A DNA stretch of 64,000 bases from Nostoc sp. ATCC 43529 (GCA_003326205.1 LWTK01000046.1:372001-436000); one strand, 5' to 3'. Positions 8,314 to 17,628 are shown, counted from the first letter of the stretch. The notes: generated from the letters alone by a model not told the origin. Made by a program: numbers and translations.

Positions 8314-9103
8314 GACTCTTTAACTCCTCAACCTGAAAAACGAGTAAACTAGCTCTAAATTGCACAAAAAAACAGCATAAGTTCCTGATGCAATTTTTGT
8401 GCTAAACCATTAGATACTCGATTTAGTAAAGGTTTCATTGATGAGAAAATTACAAATCTCGGATATTGAAACCATCACTAAGTCGTTGTTGAATGTACAA
8501 TCCAAAAGTTGCAGTAAATTGTTAATTTTGCCGCTTGAAAGGATAGTAAGACGATGGAAAAAAAATTGGTGACTGCTAATCAGCTATATTTTGACACCAT
8601 CAATTAATTATTAAATCCGATAAAACGATAGACTTACCGGATTTTGTTTAGAAATATATTTGCATAGAGGTTGCTACAATGCAAGACCTAGTAATTCTCC
8701 ACGATCTGAAAATATTATGAAGAGTGCTGAATGTTGACTGTTGGCTGAGGAATTATTATTCGCTCTTGGTGTCCGTGTGCTTCCTCATCTCGCAGATTCT
8801 TCATCTCCTCATCTGCCCCACTGTCCACTGCCTATTCCCTGTGCTTATTCATAATTATGGTTTTATGAGTAGAAAGTTGTGTTTTTGAATACAGTCATCC
8901 TGACCACGAAAGTGGCAAAATAATACATGCTACCAAAGTTATGTAGTCGCAGCTGCTCATTATAAAGTCAGGCGGCAAACAAATATTTTTTACCAATGGT
9001 TAAATTAGGGTTGATTTTTACGTAATATCGGGTAGAATTTCACCTATAAACTACGGTAATTCGATCGGAAAAACGTAATTTAGAAACCTGATACCTGATA
9101 AAC
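8314..9103. other. Intergenic region between divergent porin and ssuD genes
   Basis: About 790 bp without a convincing gene. It carries both promoters of the divergent pair. A 43-codon frame at 8442-8573 has no ribosome site or recognisable motif and is not called. STRR-like text is near 8760-8840 and the shared 12-bp motif is at 9046-9057. Confidence 0.5.
9046..9057 (+). promoter_or_regulatory. Candidate regulatory motif ATAAACTACGGT, copy B
   Basis: Exact copy of the 12-mer at 6076-6087 (minus), here 46 bp upstream of the ssuD start and in the same orientation relative to the gene. TATAAA within it could also serve as a -10 element, so the match may mark a promoter rather than an operator. 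Confidence 0.35.
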
Positions 9104-10252
9104 ATGCAAATTCTTTGGTTTATTCCTACTGGATCTCGTGACGGACGCTATTTAGGCACAGATGTTGGCTCTCGTGTTGTGACACCTGATTATTTGCAGC
9201 AAATTGCCCAAGCTGTGGATAGTTTAGGTTACACAGGGGCATTGCTACCTACAGGGCGTTCTTGTGAAGATGCTTGGATTACTGCTGCGGCTTTTATATC
9301 TGTTACCAAGCAAATGAAATTTCTTGTGGCAATTCGTCCAGGAATTACTTCTCCTGGTGCTGCGGCACGTATGGCAGCAACATTTGACCGAATTTCTCAA
9401 GGGAGATTGTTGATTAATGTGGTCACAGGTGGAGATCCCGTACACCTTGCTGGGGATGGTTTGCATCTGAGTCATGACGATCGCTACGATCTAACCGATG
9501 AATTTTTAAGTGTTTGGCGGGGTATCGTCAGTGGGGAAACAGTTGACTTTAAAGGAAACTACCTAGACATCAAAGGTGGTAAGCTCCTATTCCCACCGGT
9601 TCAAAAACCCTATCCACCCTTGTGGTTTGGTGGTTCATCTGCTGCTGCCAAGCGCGTTGCTGCTAAACATATAGATGTGTATCTGACATGGGGAGAACCT
9701 CCACAGCAGGTTGCACAAAAAATTGCTGAAGTTCGGCGACTGGCGGCAGAACAAGGCAGAACCGTGCGTTTTGGCATTCGTTTGCACGTAATTGTGCGAG
9801 AAACCGAGTCTGCGGCTTGGGATGCAGCTAATGAGTTGATTAAGTATGTGGATGAAGAAGCGATCGCCACAGCTCAAAAAGACTTTGCTAGTTCTGATTC
9901 TGAAGGACAACGGCGTATGAGTCAACTACATAATGGCTCAAGGCAAACCTTAGAAATCAGCCCCAACCTATGGACAGGAATTGGATTAGTGCGGGGTGGT
10001 GCTGGTACTGCTTTAGTTGGAGATGCCGACACTGTTATTGCTAGGATGCTGGAATATCAAAAACTAGGAATAGAAACTTTCGTTTTTTCTGGATATCCGC
10101 ATTTAGAAGAAGCATATCGTACCGCAGAATTATTATTTCCGCGTCTACCTTTGCAAAACCAACCTGTACCTCCACCAGCAGAAATTTTGAGTCATTTTAG
10201 CGAAACATCTGCCAATGAAGAACTTGCTAAACAACTCACAGCTGCCTCATAA
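9104..10252 (+). CDS. ssuD: FMNH2-dependent alkanesulfonate monooxygenase
   Basis: 382 residues, the usual length of SsuD. It is a bacterial luciferase-like TIM barrel that uses reduced FMN and oxygen to desulfonate C1-C10 alkanesulfonates to aldehyde and sulfite in the cytoplasm. Family signatures visible: ILWFIPTGSRDGRYLGT at the N-terminus, LLPTGRSCEDAW with the conserved cysteine, INVVTGGDPVHLAGDGLHLS, LWFGGSSAAAKR and ALVGDADTV. It starts with ATG at 9104 and is followed after about 290 bp by ssuC and ssuB on the same strand. No ssuE flavin reductase is present, so reduced flavin must come from elsewhere. Expression under sulfur limitation is known for the family; the motif upstream may be part of that control. 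Confidence 0.95.
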   Translation: MQILWFIPTGSRDGRYLGTDVGSRVVTPDYLQQIAQAVDSLGYTGALLPTGRSCEDAWITAAAFISVTKQMKFLVAIRPGITSPGAAARMAATFDRISQGRLLINVVTGGDPVHLAGDGLHLSHDDRYDLTDEFLSVWRGIVSGETVDFKGNYLDIKGGKLLFPPVQKPYPPLWFGGSSAAAKRVAAKHIDVYLTWGEPPQQVAQKIAEVRRLAAEQGRTVRFGIRLHVIVRETESAAWDAANELIKYVDEEAIATAQKDFASSDSEGQRRMSQLHNGSRQTLEISPNLWTGIGLVRGGAGTALVGDADTVIARMLEYQKLGIETFVFSGYPHLEEAYRTAELLFPRLPLQNQPVPPPAEILSHFSETSANEELAKQLTAAS

Positions 10253-10545
10253 GTATAGGAGTTTTAGATTTTATATTTTGGATTAAAAACGCCAAATATC
10301 CAGTCTAAAATTTTCAGAATTCAGAATACTTAAAAAATTAGTTATTATACTAAAACTGTGACATTTTTTTTGAATTTTGAATGCTGAATTCTTAGCAAAA
10401 ATCTAATAACTTCACCCTTTTAGATTTATTGTTAGGAAGAATCTAAAATCAGTCTTAATAAAGTTTAGCTCTGAGGAAATCTCTGGTCTAAATTTTCTCT
10501 TTGACGCCCTATGCAAACGCAAAATCTAAAATCCAAAATACTACT
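10253..10545. other. AT-rich spacer with repeat text between ssuD and ssuC
   Basis: No gene seen. Contains gattttggattaaaaac and aatctaaaatccaaaat units of the same dispersed repeat that forms the flavoprotein tail. Those units also create a spurious upstream frame (TTG at 10501) in front of ssuC. Confidence 0.5.
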
Positions 10546-11370
10546 ATGACTATCACCTTCAAACGCAGCAAAAGTAGTAACATATCCCTAAGTGGGCTGC
10601 TAAACAGCCCACAAGCCGATAAAATAGTTCCTTGGATTGTCCCTGTTCTCGTACTAGTACTTTGGGAAGTTTCTTCGAGAACTGGTCTTCTTTCAACCAG
10701 AATTTTACCAGCCCCTAGTGGTGTAATTACCACAGCATTCAGATTAGCTTCAACTGGAGAATTGTTTCAACACATAGGAATTAGTGCTGGGCGTGCCATA
10801 TCTGGTTTTATAGTTGGTGGCAGTATCGGGTTTGGTTTGGGTTTGCTCAATGGCTTTTCCCGTTTAGCGGAAAGATTATTAGATAGTTCCCTGCAAATGC
10901 TCCGCACAATCCCAAATTTGGCATTAATTCCGCTAGTAATTCTCTGGTTTGGTATTGGCGACCAAGCCAGATTATTTCTAGTATCTATGGGGGTATTTTT
11001 TCCACTGTATCTCAATACATTTCATGGCATTCGTAGTGTTGACCCTGGACTGATTGAGATGGGAAAAGTATATGGATTGAAAACACCACAACTTTTGTGG
11101 CAAATCATTTTTCCTGGAGCTTTATCTTCGATTCTTGTTGGCGTCCGTTTTTCCTTGGGGATTATGTGGCTAACACTAATTGTTGCAGAAACTATTGCAG
11201 CAGATTCTGGACTTGGATACATGGCGATGAACGCTCGTGAATTTATGCAAACCGATGTTGTGGTGTTGAGTATTGTTATTTATGCCTTGCTAGGCAAATT
11301 AGCAGATGCCACTGCCAGAACATTAGAAAGAAAGTTTTTGGCTTGGAATCCTAATTACCAAAGTGCATAG
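10546..11370 (+). CDS. ssuC: Sulfonate ABC transporter permease
   Basis: 274 residues from the ATG at 10546 (MTITFKRSKSSNIS). The open frame extends upstream to TTG 10501, but that part encodes repeat text (AKSKIQN), so it is left out. It is a membrane permease of the SsuC/TauC/NrtB group with about six transmembrane segments (for example VPWIVPVLVLVLWEV and SIGFGLGLLNGF). The cytoplasmic EAA-type loop is seen as EMGKVYGLKTPQLLWQIIFP. It pairs with the SsuB ATPase downstream (gap about 130 bp); the matching binding protein is the frameshifted gene at 2750-3866, so import may be impaired unless another binding protein serves it. Confidence 0.92.
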   Translation: MTITFKRSKSSNISLSGLLNSPQADKIVPWIVPVLVLVLWEVSSRTGLLSTRILPAPSGVITTAFRLASTGELFQHIGISAGRAISGFIVGGSIGFGLGLLNGFSRLAERLLDSSLQMLRTIPNLALIPLVILWFGIGDQARLFLVSMGVFFPLYLNTFHGIRSVDPGLIEMGKVYGLKTPQLLWQIIFPGALSSILVGVRFSLGIMWLTLIVAETIAADSGLGYMAMNAREFMQTDVVVLSIVIYALLGKLADATARTLERKFLAWNPNYQSA

Positions 11371-11499
11371 GTTTCAGTATTGAAATGATGCTGAAAAATA
11401 TTCATTCTATTTGGAAGTAATGACAAAAACTGCATATTAAATATGCATTTATTCGCAATAAAAATCATAGCCAATCTGTAAATAATGGAGGTTTTTCGA

Positions 11500-12270
11500 G
11501 TGAGTTCAAATGTACAAGGTACACAACTAAGTATTTTGGATCTGACGAAGGATTTTGGCAAAAAAAATGTTTTAAACTCATTGAATTTAGAAGTTGCACC
11601 AGGTGAGTTTGTTGCCATTGTGGGGCGTAGTGGTTGTGGTAAGAGTACCTTATTACGTCTGGTGTCAGCATTGGATAAACCGACTTCTGGCGGAATATTA
11701 CTAGATGGGGAACCACTTCGTAAACTCAGCAGGTCTGTAACCGTCATGTTTCAAGATCCGCGTTTACTACCGTGGAAGCGGGTGATTGAAAATGTGGGGT
11801 TAGGCTTGCAAGGGAATTGGCGTGAAAGAGCTAAGTGGGCACTCCAGAAAGTGGGACTGGAGGATAGAGCTGAGGAATGGCCTCATGTATTATCTGGCGG
11901 ACAGCGCCAACGGGTGTCATTGGCAAGAGCATTAGTAAGTCAGCCCCGTTTGTTGTTGTTAGATGAACCCTTGGGAGCTTTGGATGCTCTCACTCGCCTA
12001 GAAATGCAACATTTGATTGAAAATTTGTGGCAAGAACGCAAGTTTACAGCATTTTTAGTTACTCATGATGTAGAAGAAGCAGTAGCATTAGCAGACAGAG
12101 TGATCCTGATTGAAGCAGGACGCATTACTTTAGATTTACCTGTGAGACTTTCACGCCCGCGAGATAGGAGTCATGAACTGTTTATTAATATTAGAGAAAC
12201 AGTTTTAGAACGAGTAATGAACAATGAAAATACTCAGATAAGCAACCAGGTATTACAACTGAGTAGTTGA
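11500..12270 (+). CDS. ssuB: Sulfonate ABC transporter ATP-binding protein
   Basis: 256 residues from GTG at 11500. An ATG at 11485 is in frame, but a strong GGAGG ribosome site at 487-491 of this block (11487-11491) sits eight bases before the GTG and overlaps the ATG, which decides the start. All ABC ATPase motifs are present: Walker A GRSGCGKST, Q-loop FQDPRLLPW, signature LSGGQRQRVSLARAL, Walker B LLLLDEPLGALD, and the switch histidine in THDVEEA. It drives import through SsuC. The PRLLPW stretch after the Q-loop is typical of the nitrate/sulfonate/taurine importer branch, supporting the substrate class. Confidence 0.92.
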   Translation: MSSNVQGTQLSILDLTKDFGKKNVLNSLNLEVAPGEFVAIVGRSGCGKSTLLRLVSALDKPTSGGILLDGEPLRKLSRSVTVMFQDPRLLPWKRVIENVGLGLQGNWRERAKWALQKVGLEDRAEEWPHVLSGGQRQRVSLARALVSQPRLLLLDEPLGALDALTRLEMQHLIENLWQERKFTAFLVTHDVEEAVALADRVILIEAGRITLDLPVRLSRPRDRSHELFINIRETVLERVMNNENTQISNQVLQLSS

Positions 12271-12540
12271 AATTTAAGCTTTTTTTAGTCAGTGGATATT
12301 AAACTTGAGGTAGCTGCGGTAAATAGGCTACTTCGAGATTAAAGCTTTTAAAAAAAAGTTATAGTAATCCAATTTTTTTTTGAACACTCAAAAATCTTCT
12401 CAATTTTCCTCTCTGCGCCTCTGCGTCTCGGCGTGATTTTTTTGTATCATAAAAATTTTTAACTTTGTTCGTTTTATTTAAAATAAACAATAACTTTAGG
12501 AATTCGATTTGATTCACGATCGCTCGTAGAAATAGGAAAT

Positions 12541-13491
12541 ATGGTGAAACTAATTTTACCCGATCATTTGATTGCTGAGATTCAGCCGCTATTACCATCC
12601 AATGTAGAGTTTGTGGTGGTGGATAGTGAAGGCAACATCGATGGCGATGCTAGTGATGCAGAAGTTTATGTCAACGGATTTTACCTCAAGGTCTCTACCC
12701 TTGATAAAGTACTGGCGGCAGCACCGGCGCTGCGTTGGCAACAGTCACCGAGTGCTGGTGTAAATCACATTCTCACGCCTAATTTTTTGCAAAGGGATAT
12801 TATCCTGACAAATGGTGCAGGAGTTCACGCCATTCCAATTTCGGAATTTGTGCTGGCGTTCATGCTTTATCACGCCAAGAATCTGCGGAAATTACAAACT
12901 TTGCAGGATGAACACACTTGGGTAAGAGGAGTGTTTCTCGAAGAGTTGGCAGATGCGACTTTATTAATTATTGGCACAGGAAATATCGGTCAAGCGATCG
13001 CATCTCGCGCTAAAGCTTTTGGAGTTCGAGTTTGGGGTAGTCGCCGCCATCCCGAACCTTTACCCAATTTTGATAAAGTTGTCGGCGCTGATGAATGGCG
13101 ATCGCTCCTCCCCGCAGCCGACTATGTAGTTATTGCTACGCCATTAACGCCAGAAACTAAAGGCTTAATCGATGAAGCTGCATTGCGTTCTATGCGTCCA
13201 TCCGCCCACTTAATCAACATTGCTCGTGGTGCAATAGTAGATGAAGCTGCATTAATCACCGCTCTACGTGAAGGATGGATTGCTGGTGCTGGATTAGACA
13301 CTGTTGCCATAGAACCTCTGCCGACAGAAAGTCCGTTATGGTCGTTACCGAACGCTTTTATCACGCCCCATTGTTCGGCGCTGTCACCACGGCTAAGAGA
13401 ACGCATAGCAGCATTGTTTATTGACAATCTTAAACGCTACCAAACTGGTCAGCCATTACGGAATGTCGTAGACAAAAAAGCTGGATATTAA
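12541..13491 (+). CDS. D-isomer-specific 2-hydroxyacid dehydrogenase
   Basis: 316 residues, NAD(P)-dependent reduction of 2-oxoacids. The Rossmann motif is GTGNIGQAIASRAKAFG (residues about 142-158), followed by SRR at the cofactor ribose site, which hints at NADP preference. The catalytic arginine is in NIARGAIVDE, the glutamate in IEPLPTESPLW, and the histidine in FITPHCSAL. Codirectional with ssuDCB and ends just before the convergent acyl-CoA-dehydrogenase-like gene. It may reduce an acid released from a sulfonate, but no specific substrate can be named. Confidence 0.88.
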   Translation: MVKLILPDHLIAEIQPLLPSNVEFVVVDSEGNIDGDASDAEVYVNGFYLKVSTLDKVLAAAPALRWQQSPSAGVNHILTPNFLQRDIILTNGAGVHAIPISEFVLAFMLYHAKNLRKLQTLQDEHTWVRGVFLEELADATLLIIGTGNIGQAIASRAKAFGVRVWGSRRHPEPLPNFDKVVGADEWRSLLPAADYVVIATPLTPETKGLIDEAALRSMRPSAHLINIARGAIVDEAALITALREGWIAGAGLDTVAIEPLPTESPLWSLPNAFITPHCSALSPRLRERIAALFIDNLKRYQTGQPLRNVVDKKAGY

Positions 13492-13495
13492 ATAT

Positions 13496-13617
13496 TGGGC
13501 ATGGGGCATTGGGCATCGGGCATTGGGCATTGGGAGAAGCAGGGAGGAGAGGGGAAGATTTTTTCTTCGCCCCCCGCCCCTCTGCCCCATGCGCTATGCC
13601 CCATGCCCAATGCCCAA
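13496..13617. repeat. Short tandem repeat tract between convergent genes
   Basis: Heptamers gggcatg, gggcatt, gggcatc and their complements (gcccaat, gccccat) form an imperfect inverted arrangement: units on one strand at 13496-13535 and on the other at 13580-13617. It may fold into a long hairpin between the two convergent genes and act as a terminator. Confidence 0.6.
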
Positions 13618-14817
13618 TCACTTAACTTTCAGTGCGGATTTTCCTAGAGATTGGCAAATGACATCATTTTGCGGTGTATGGATACGGCTGCACAGAACGT
13701 CACGGTAGTGTCGCTCTAAGGGGTTCTTTTTCAACATACCAGGATTACCAGTTAGCTCCAAGGCAATCTCTACAGCACGAATTGAGTTAGTGGTAGTTAA
13801 ATATTTAACACTTTGCGCCTGTAATCCTACGTTAGGTTCATATTCGCCCTTGTCGCTATCTTGAGCCAAACCATAAATCAGTCTACGGTTTGCAAATAGC
13901 AGTGCTTCTATCTCACCCACAGCTGTTTGAAAGCGTGGTAAAGTTGCTAGTGGCTCTCCTAAATTAGATGGCGATCGCTCCCAAAGATACTTAATCAACC
14001 AGTCTCGTGCAGCAGTCGCAACACCGAGATACAAAGCACTAATTGTCAAACTGCCCCAAGTACCAATCAATGGGTCGAAAGGAGGGACAGCAGAGACGGG
14101 GCGGATATCAATGGCGTATTCTGGGGGAATTAATACATTCTCTAAAATGAGGTCATGGCTGCCGGTGGCTCTCATCCCCAAATGATCCCAAGTTTCGACA
14201 ATTTGCAAGCCAGGTAAATCGCGAGGAACTAGAAAATTCCCAACTTGTGGTTCATCTTCAGTTGTCCGTGCCCAAACAACAAAGTAGCTGAGGATGGGGC
14301 TACCTGTGGTGTATTGTTTGTGACCTGTTAAACGCCAGCCCTCTGTTGTCCGTTCGGCAATGGTAGCAGGTAATCCACCTCTGGCTGGCGTGCCTAATTC
14401 TGGTTCCACACGGGCAGCATTCAGCAGAGCAATACCTTCTATTGACTCACGACATACGCGTTTGTATACTTCTGAAGGCCAACGACGACTACGAGCTGCA
14501 TGGGCATGTTGGAGATAGTGCATTGTTAGTACTAGCGCGGTGGAAGCATCGCCGTGCGCTATGCCTTCAATCACTCGACAGACAATCTCTAGCCCCAAGT
14601 CCTGGCCGCCCAGTTCCTGCGAGATGGTGAGGTTTAGCAATCCTGCCTCATGCAAAGCTGTAAAATTCTCAAAAGGAAACGAAGCCTCTTTGTCGTGTAC
14701 CCCTGCACGGGTAGCAAAATCCTTCGCCAAAGCTTCAACTCGTTGGAAAATATTTGGGGTAGTTTCTAAGCTTTTGGCTATAAAGGTGTCTGGCAGCCCT
14801 TGTTGCAACTGTGACAT
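13618..14817 (-). CDS. Acyl-CoA dehydrogenase-like flavoprotein (SfnB/DszC-type monooxygenase candidate)
   Basis: 399 residues with the acyl-CoA dehydrogenase fold. N-terminal helical part (FENFTALHEAGLLNLTISQELGG), central beta domain (WRLTGHKQYTTGSPILSYFVVWA, then WDHLGMRATGSHDLILENV) and C-terminal helices. The WDHLGMRATGSHD block is conserved in dehydrogenases and in the related flavin monooxygenases (DszC, SfnB) that act on organosulfur compounds. In this setting, beside ssuD, the monooxygenase reading is attractive, but true dehydrogenase activity cannot be excluded. The gene is convergent with the 2-hydroxyacid dehydrogenase gene. Confidence 0.85.
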   Translation of the reverse strand: MSQLQQGLPDTFIAKSLETTPNIFQRVEALAKDFATRAGVHDKEASFPFENFTALHEAGLLNLTISQELGGQDLGLEIVCRVIEGIAHGDASTALVLTMHYLQHAHAARSRRWPSEVYKRVCRESIEGIALLNAARVEPELGTPARGGLPATIAERTTEGWRLTGHKQYTTGSPILSYFVVWARTTEDEPQVGNFLVPRDLPGLQIVETWDHLGMRATGSHDLILENVLIPPEYAIDIRPVSAVPPFDPLIGTWGSLTISALYLGVATAARDWLIKYLWERSPSNLGEPLATLPRFQTAVGEIEALLFANRRLIYGLAQDSDKGEYEPNVGLQAQSVKYLTTTNSIRAVEIALELTGNPGMLKKNPLERHYRDVLCSRIHTPQNDVICQSLGKSALKVK

Positions 14818-15167
14818 AATATACTCCTTATTGAGGGGAAACTTAAATCTTCTAAAGACGACCAGACATTCGTCCTGGGAAAAAAAAGTTGATGTTCGTG
14901 CAAATTTGGGATGCTTTCATCGGAAATGAGGCGATCGCAATTATTTCTATCGTCAGTTCTTAACCTCGAACTCCTGATTTCTAGCGATTGTGATGAATAA
15001 TACTAGAACTTGGTCGGAATATTGTATATCAAGGGACTGGGGACTGGGTGAAAAGTCCTTTTGTGTCTAAGTTTTATCATCCGTTGATGTCCTAACAGTC
15101 TTATCTATTGCTGTAATTACTTGTATTTAATAAGTATGACATAAACAGCTTTAACACAGCAAGCTGA
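14818..15167. other. Gene-free stretch upstream of the acyl-CoA dehydrogenase-like gene
   Basis: About 350 bp with promoter region of the minus-strand gene and no credible frame. It ends at the MITE-like element. Confidence 0.4.
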
Positions 15168-15290
15168 CTAGTGGTTCATCGCATTAGTTCTGAAAGGTTC
15201 GTAGTAAGCATTTTAGTGCTTAAAAATCAAGGACTAAAGTCCTTACTACAAACGTATTTATCCCTCAAAATTAATGCGATAGACCACTAG
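15168..15290 (+). mobile_element. MITE-like element, family A, copy 1
   Basis: About 123 bp with terminal inverted repeats CTAGTGGTTCATCGCATTA (left) and, reversed, CTAGTGGTCTATCGCATTA (right). Inside are two hairpins, AAGCA-ttttag-TGCTT and AAGGAC-taaa-GTCCTT, enclosed by GTAGTAAG/CTTACTAC arms, so the core can fold as a three-way junction. If GTGG..CCAC are the ends, each copy is flanked by TA, as for IS630/Tc1-type insertions (inference). There is no coding capacity. Related copies are at 37956-38078 and, flipped, at 48039-48162. Confidence 0.8.
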
Positions 15291-15359
15291 TATTTCCCAC
15301 TTGTGTGTACACCGTAGCTGCTTACCAAAGCGATTATTTATTTTTTATTTGCAACCCCC

Positions 15360-16004
15360 TTAGTTGGGTGATAGTGCAGCGAGTCGTTGAAATGCGGACG
15401 GTGCTGGACTATTTGCAAGGTGCTGGCGTATCACCTCAGCACATGCACCCGGACTTAACAATGAGGTATCGACTTCAAGGTCATAGATGCCGGGGATGTG
15501 GACTTCACGTTGCCACAACTCAACCGGATTTGGCACTGGAGAGTCGGCTGAACTTACCGCCTTCCACCCCGTGTTTTGTCGTCTTTCGATAATTATCTCA
15601 ATGGGGCAGCGAACGCCTACAAACAAGACAGGCAATCCGTTTAAACGTCGGGCACTATCGGTCAAAATGCCCCGCTTCATTGCATATCCGTCATGGTGTC
15701 CGACATCAACCACAACATTCAATCCCAAGCGACTGTGGGCAGCTATGGATTCATACATAGCGCTGTACAGAATCGGAACGAGGGGTTCGATGTCTTGGCG
15801 TTCTCCCCCTGGCCGCAGACCGATTCCTGGCAGGTATCGTGCGGGAGTCATTTGCATAAATCTATCGACACCCAAGTTCATCCATACACCATCAAACATT
15901 TCTTGGATCGCTTCGACAATGCTCGACTTCCCCGATCGCGGTGTACCATTCAAGATAATAATCTGTCCTAGCTCCTGTGTTTGTCCCACGATCGCTCCTC
16001 GCAT
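15360..16004 (-). CDS. Chloramphenicol phosphotransferase-like P-loop kinase
   Basis: 214 residues, P-loop kinase of the CPT family. Walker A is ILNGTPRSGKSSIVEA near residue 18; GVDRFMQMTPARY and DVGHHDGY match the substrate-side motifs of CPT enzymes; FVGVRCPIEIIIERRQ is the usual nucleotide-binding strand and lid. Members phosphorylate small hydroxyl compounds; chloramphenicol resistance is shown only for the Streptomyces enzyme, so the natural substrate here is unknown. ATG at 16004 follows HIP1-containing sequence. It stands alone, between MITE-like copy 1 and thiC. Confidence 0.8.
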   Translation of the reverse strand: MRGAIVGQTQELGQIIILNGTPRSGKSSIVEAIQEMFDGVWMNLGVDRFMQMTPARYLPGIGLRPGGERQDIEPLVPILYSAMYESIAAHSRLGLNVVVDVGHHDGYAMKRGILTDSARRLNGLPVLFVGVRCPIEIIIERRQNTGWKAVSSADSPVPNPVELWQREVHIPGIYDLEVDTSLLSPGACAEVIRQHLANSPAPSAFQRLAALSPN

Positions 16005-16077
16005 CCTTTTCTAGTATGTTTAATTGGCAGTCATTAAAAAAGTTTTCTTCTACCCAACAATAACTCAAGAAAAGTGG

Positions 16078-16148
16078 GGAGTGGGGAATGGAGGATAAGC
16101 ACGAAAGCAGGGACCACAGGAGAGGATCTTCTCCCCTGCCCCCTGCCC
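16078..16148. repeat. STRR tract (GGGGAG/CCCCTGC type)
   Basis: Purine-rich gtggggagtggggaatggagg followed by its pyrimidine counterpart ctcccctgccccctgccc just before the thiC stop. It can form a hairpin and may end transcription. Confidence 0.4.
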
Positions 16149-16156
16149 AGCATGAA

Positions 16157-17530
16157 TTAACTTTGAGTCACAGTCTCCTTCGCCAAAAACTTCTCTAATT
16201 CTGTCAACGCATCAGCATCAACTTTAGTTTGCATTGGGCAGAATTTCGGGCCGCACATGGAACAAAACTCAGCAGTTTTATAGATGTCTGCTGGCAGAGT
16301 TTCATCATGATATTCCTTAGCTCTTTCGGGGTCGAGTGCTAATTCAAACTGACGGTTCCAATCGAAGTTGTAACGAGCTTTGGAAAGTTCATCGTCTCTA
16401 TCCCTTGCACCAGGGCGATGTCTAGCAATATCGGCTGCGTGAGCTGCTATCTTGTAAGCAATCAAACCATTCCGCACATCTTCAGCATTTGGTAATCCCA
16501 AATGTTCTTTTGGTGTTACATAACACAACATTGCTGTACCGTACCATCCCGCCATTGCTGCGCCGATCGCTGAGGTAATATGGTCATAGCCAGGAGCAAT
16601 GTCTGTTACCAATGGCCCCAAAACATAGAAAGGTGCTTCAGAACATTCTTCCATTTGCTTGCGGACGTTGAACTCAATTTGATCCATTGGCACGTGTCCG
16701 GGGCCTTCCACCATCACCTGTACATCATGTTCCCAGGCTTTGCGGGTTAGCTGTCCCAAGGTTTTCAATTCAGCTAATTGTGCTGCATCCGAGGCATCAT
16801 GGGTGCAGCCAGGACGCAGGGAATCTCCTAAACTGAAGGAGACATCGTATTTTTTGAAAATCTCAATGATGTCCCGGAAATGGGTGTAAAGCGGGTTTTG
16901 TTTGTGGTGATGTAACATCCACCGTGCTAAAATTCCGCCTCCGCGAGAAACAATACCAGTGATGCGGCTTCTCACCAAGGGCAAATGTTCAATCAAAATC
17001 CCGGCGTGGATGGTTTGGTAGTCTACCCCTTGCTGGGCATGTTTTTCGATGACGTGGAGAAAGTCATCAGCAGTTAGCTTTTCAATTGTGCCGTGGACAC
17101 TTTCTAAAGCTTGGTAAACTGGCACTGTGCCAATGGGAACTGGGGAAGCTTTGATAATGGCGGTGCGAATTTCATCCAAATTTCCGCCACCTGTAGACAA
17201 GTCCATGACAGTATCAGCACCGTACTTCACCGCTAGATTCAGCTTATCCACTTCTTCTTGAAGATTTGAAGAATTAGGTGAAGCGCCGATATTAGCATTT
17301 ACCTTACATTTAGAAGCGATGCCGATGCACATCGGCTCTAGGTTAGTGTGATTAATGTTAGCTGGGATAATCATTCTTCCCCGCGCTACTTCCTCACGAA
17401 TGAGGTCAGCAGGCAGATTTTCCCGCTGGGCGACGTAGTGCATTTCTTCGGTGATAACACCTTGGCGTGCATAATGCATTTGAGATACATTACTCTGCCC
17501 ACGCCGCTTAGCAACCCATTCTGTTCTCAT
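16157..17530 (-). CDS. thiC: Phosphomethylpyrimidine synthase
   Basis: 457 residues, radical-SAM enzyme that turns aminoimidazole ribotide into HMP phosphate for thiamine. Near-invariant stretches are present: RTEWVAKRRGQSNVSQMHYA, MCIGIASKCKVNANIGASP, DTVMDLSTGGGN, VEGPGHVPMDQI and the C-terminal cluster motif CSMCGPKFCPM that binds the 4Fe-4S cluster. The start at ATG 17530 is preceded by GAGGAA about six bases upstream. A TPP riboswitch ends about 20 bases before the start, so thiamine pyrophosphate should repress expression, most simply by hiding the ribosome site. Confidence 0.97.
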   Translation of the reverse strand: MRTEWVAKRRGQSNVSQMHYARQGVITEEMHYVAQRENLPADLIREEVARGRMIIPANINHTNLEPMCIGIASKCKVNANIGASPNSSNLQEEVDKLNLAVKYGADTVMDLSTGGGNLDEIRTAIIKASPVPIGTVPVYQALESVHGTIEKLTADDFLHVIEKHAQQGVDYQTIHAGILIEHLPLVRSRITGIVSRGGGILARWMLHHHKQNPLYTHFRDIIEIFKKYDVSFSLGDSLRPGCTHDASDAAQLAELKTLGQLTRKAWEHDVQVMVEGPGHVPMDQIEFNVRKQMEECSEAPFYVLGPLVTDIAPGYDHITSAIGAAMAGWYGTAMLCYVTPKEHLGLPNAEDVRNGLIAYKIAAHAADIARHRPGARDRDDELSKARYNFDWNRQFELALDPERAKEYHDETLPADIYKTAEFCSMCGPKFCPMQTKVDADALTELEKFLAKETVTQS

Positions 17531-17549
17531 ATTGAATTCCTCAGTAAAC

Positions 17550-17628
17550 AGCTTCCCTCCGCTGGTATTACCCAGACTCAGGTGTTAAGGGTGTAATCTC
17601 AGCCTGATGATGTAGGCACCCCTAGCAT
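17550..17628 (-). promoter_or_regulatory. TPP riboswitch (THI element) upstream of thiC
   Basis: Minus-strand sequence has the conserved aptamer elements in order: GGGGTGCC, CTGAGATTACACCC, ACCTGA, TCTGGGTAATACCAGCG and GGAGGGAA. The 3' end lies about 20 bases before the thiC ATG with little room for a terminator, which points to control of translation. Confidence 0.93.

Noticed and set aside
8442..8573. 43-codon frame upstream of the porin gene
   Set aside because: No ribosome site, no recognisable motif and it lies in a divergent promoter region.
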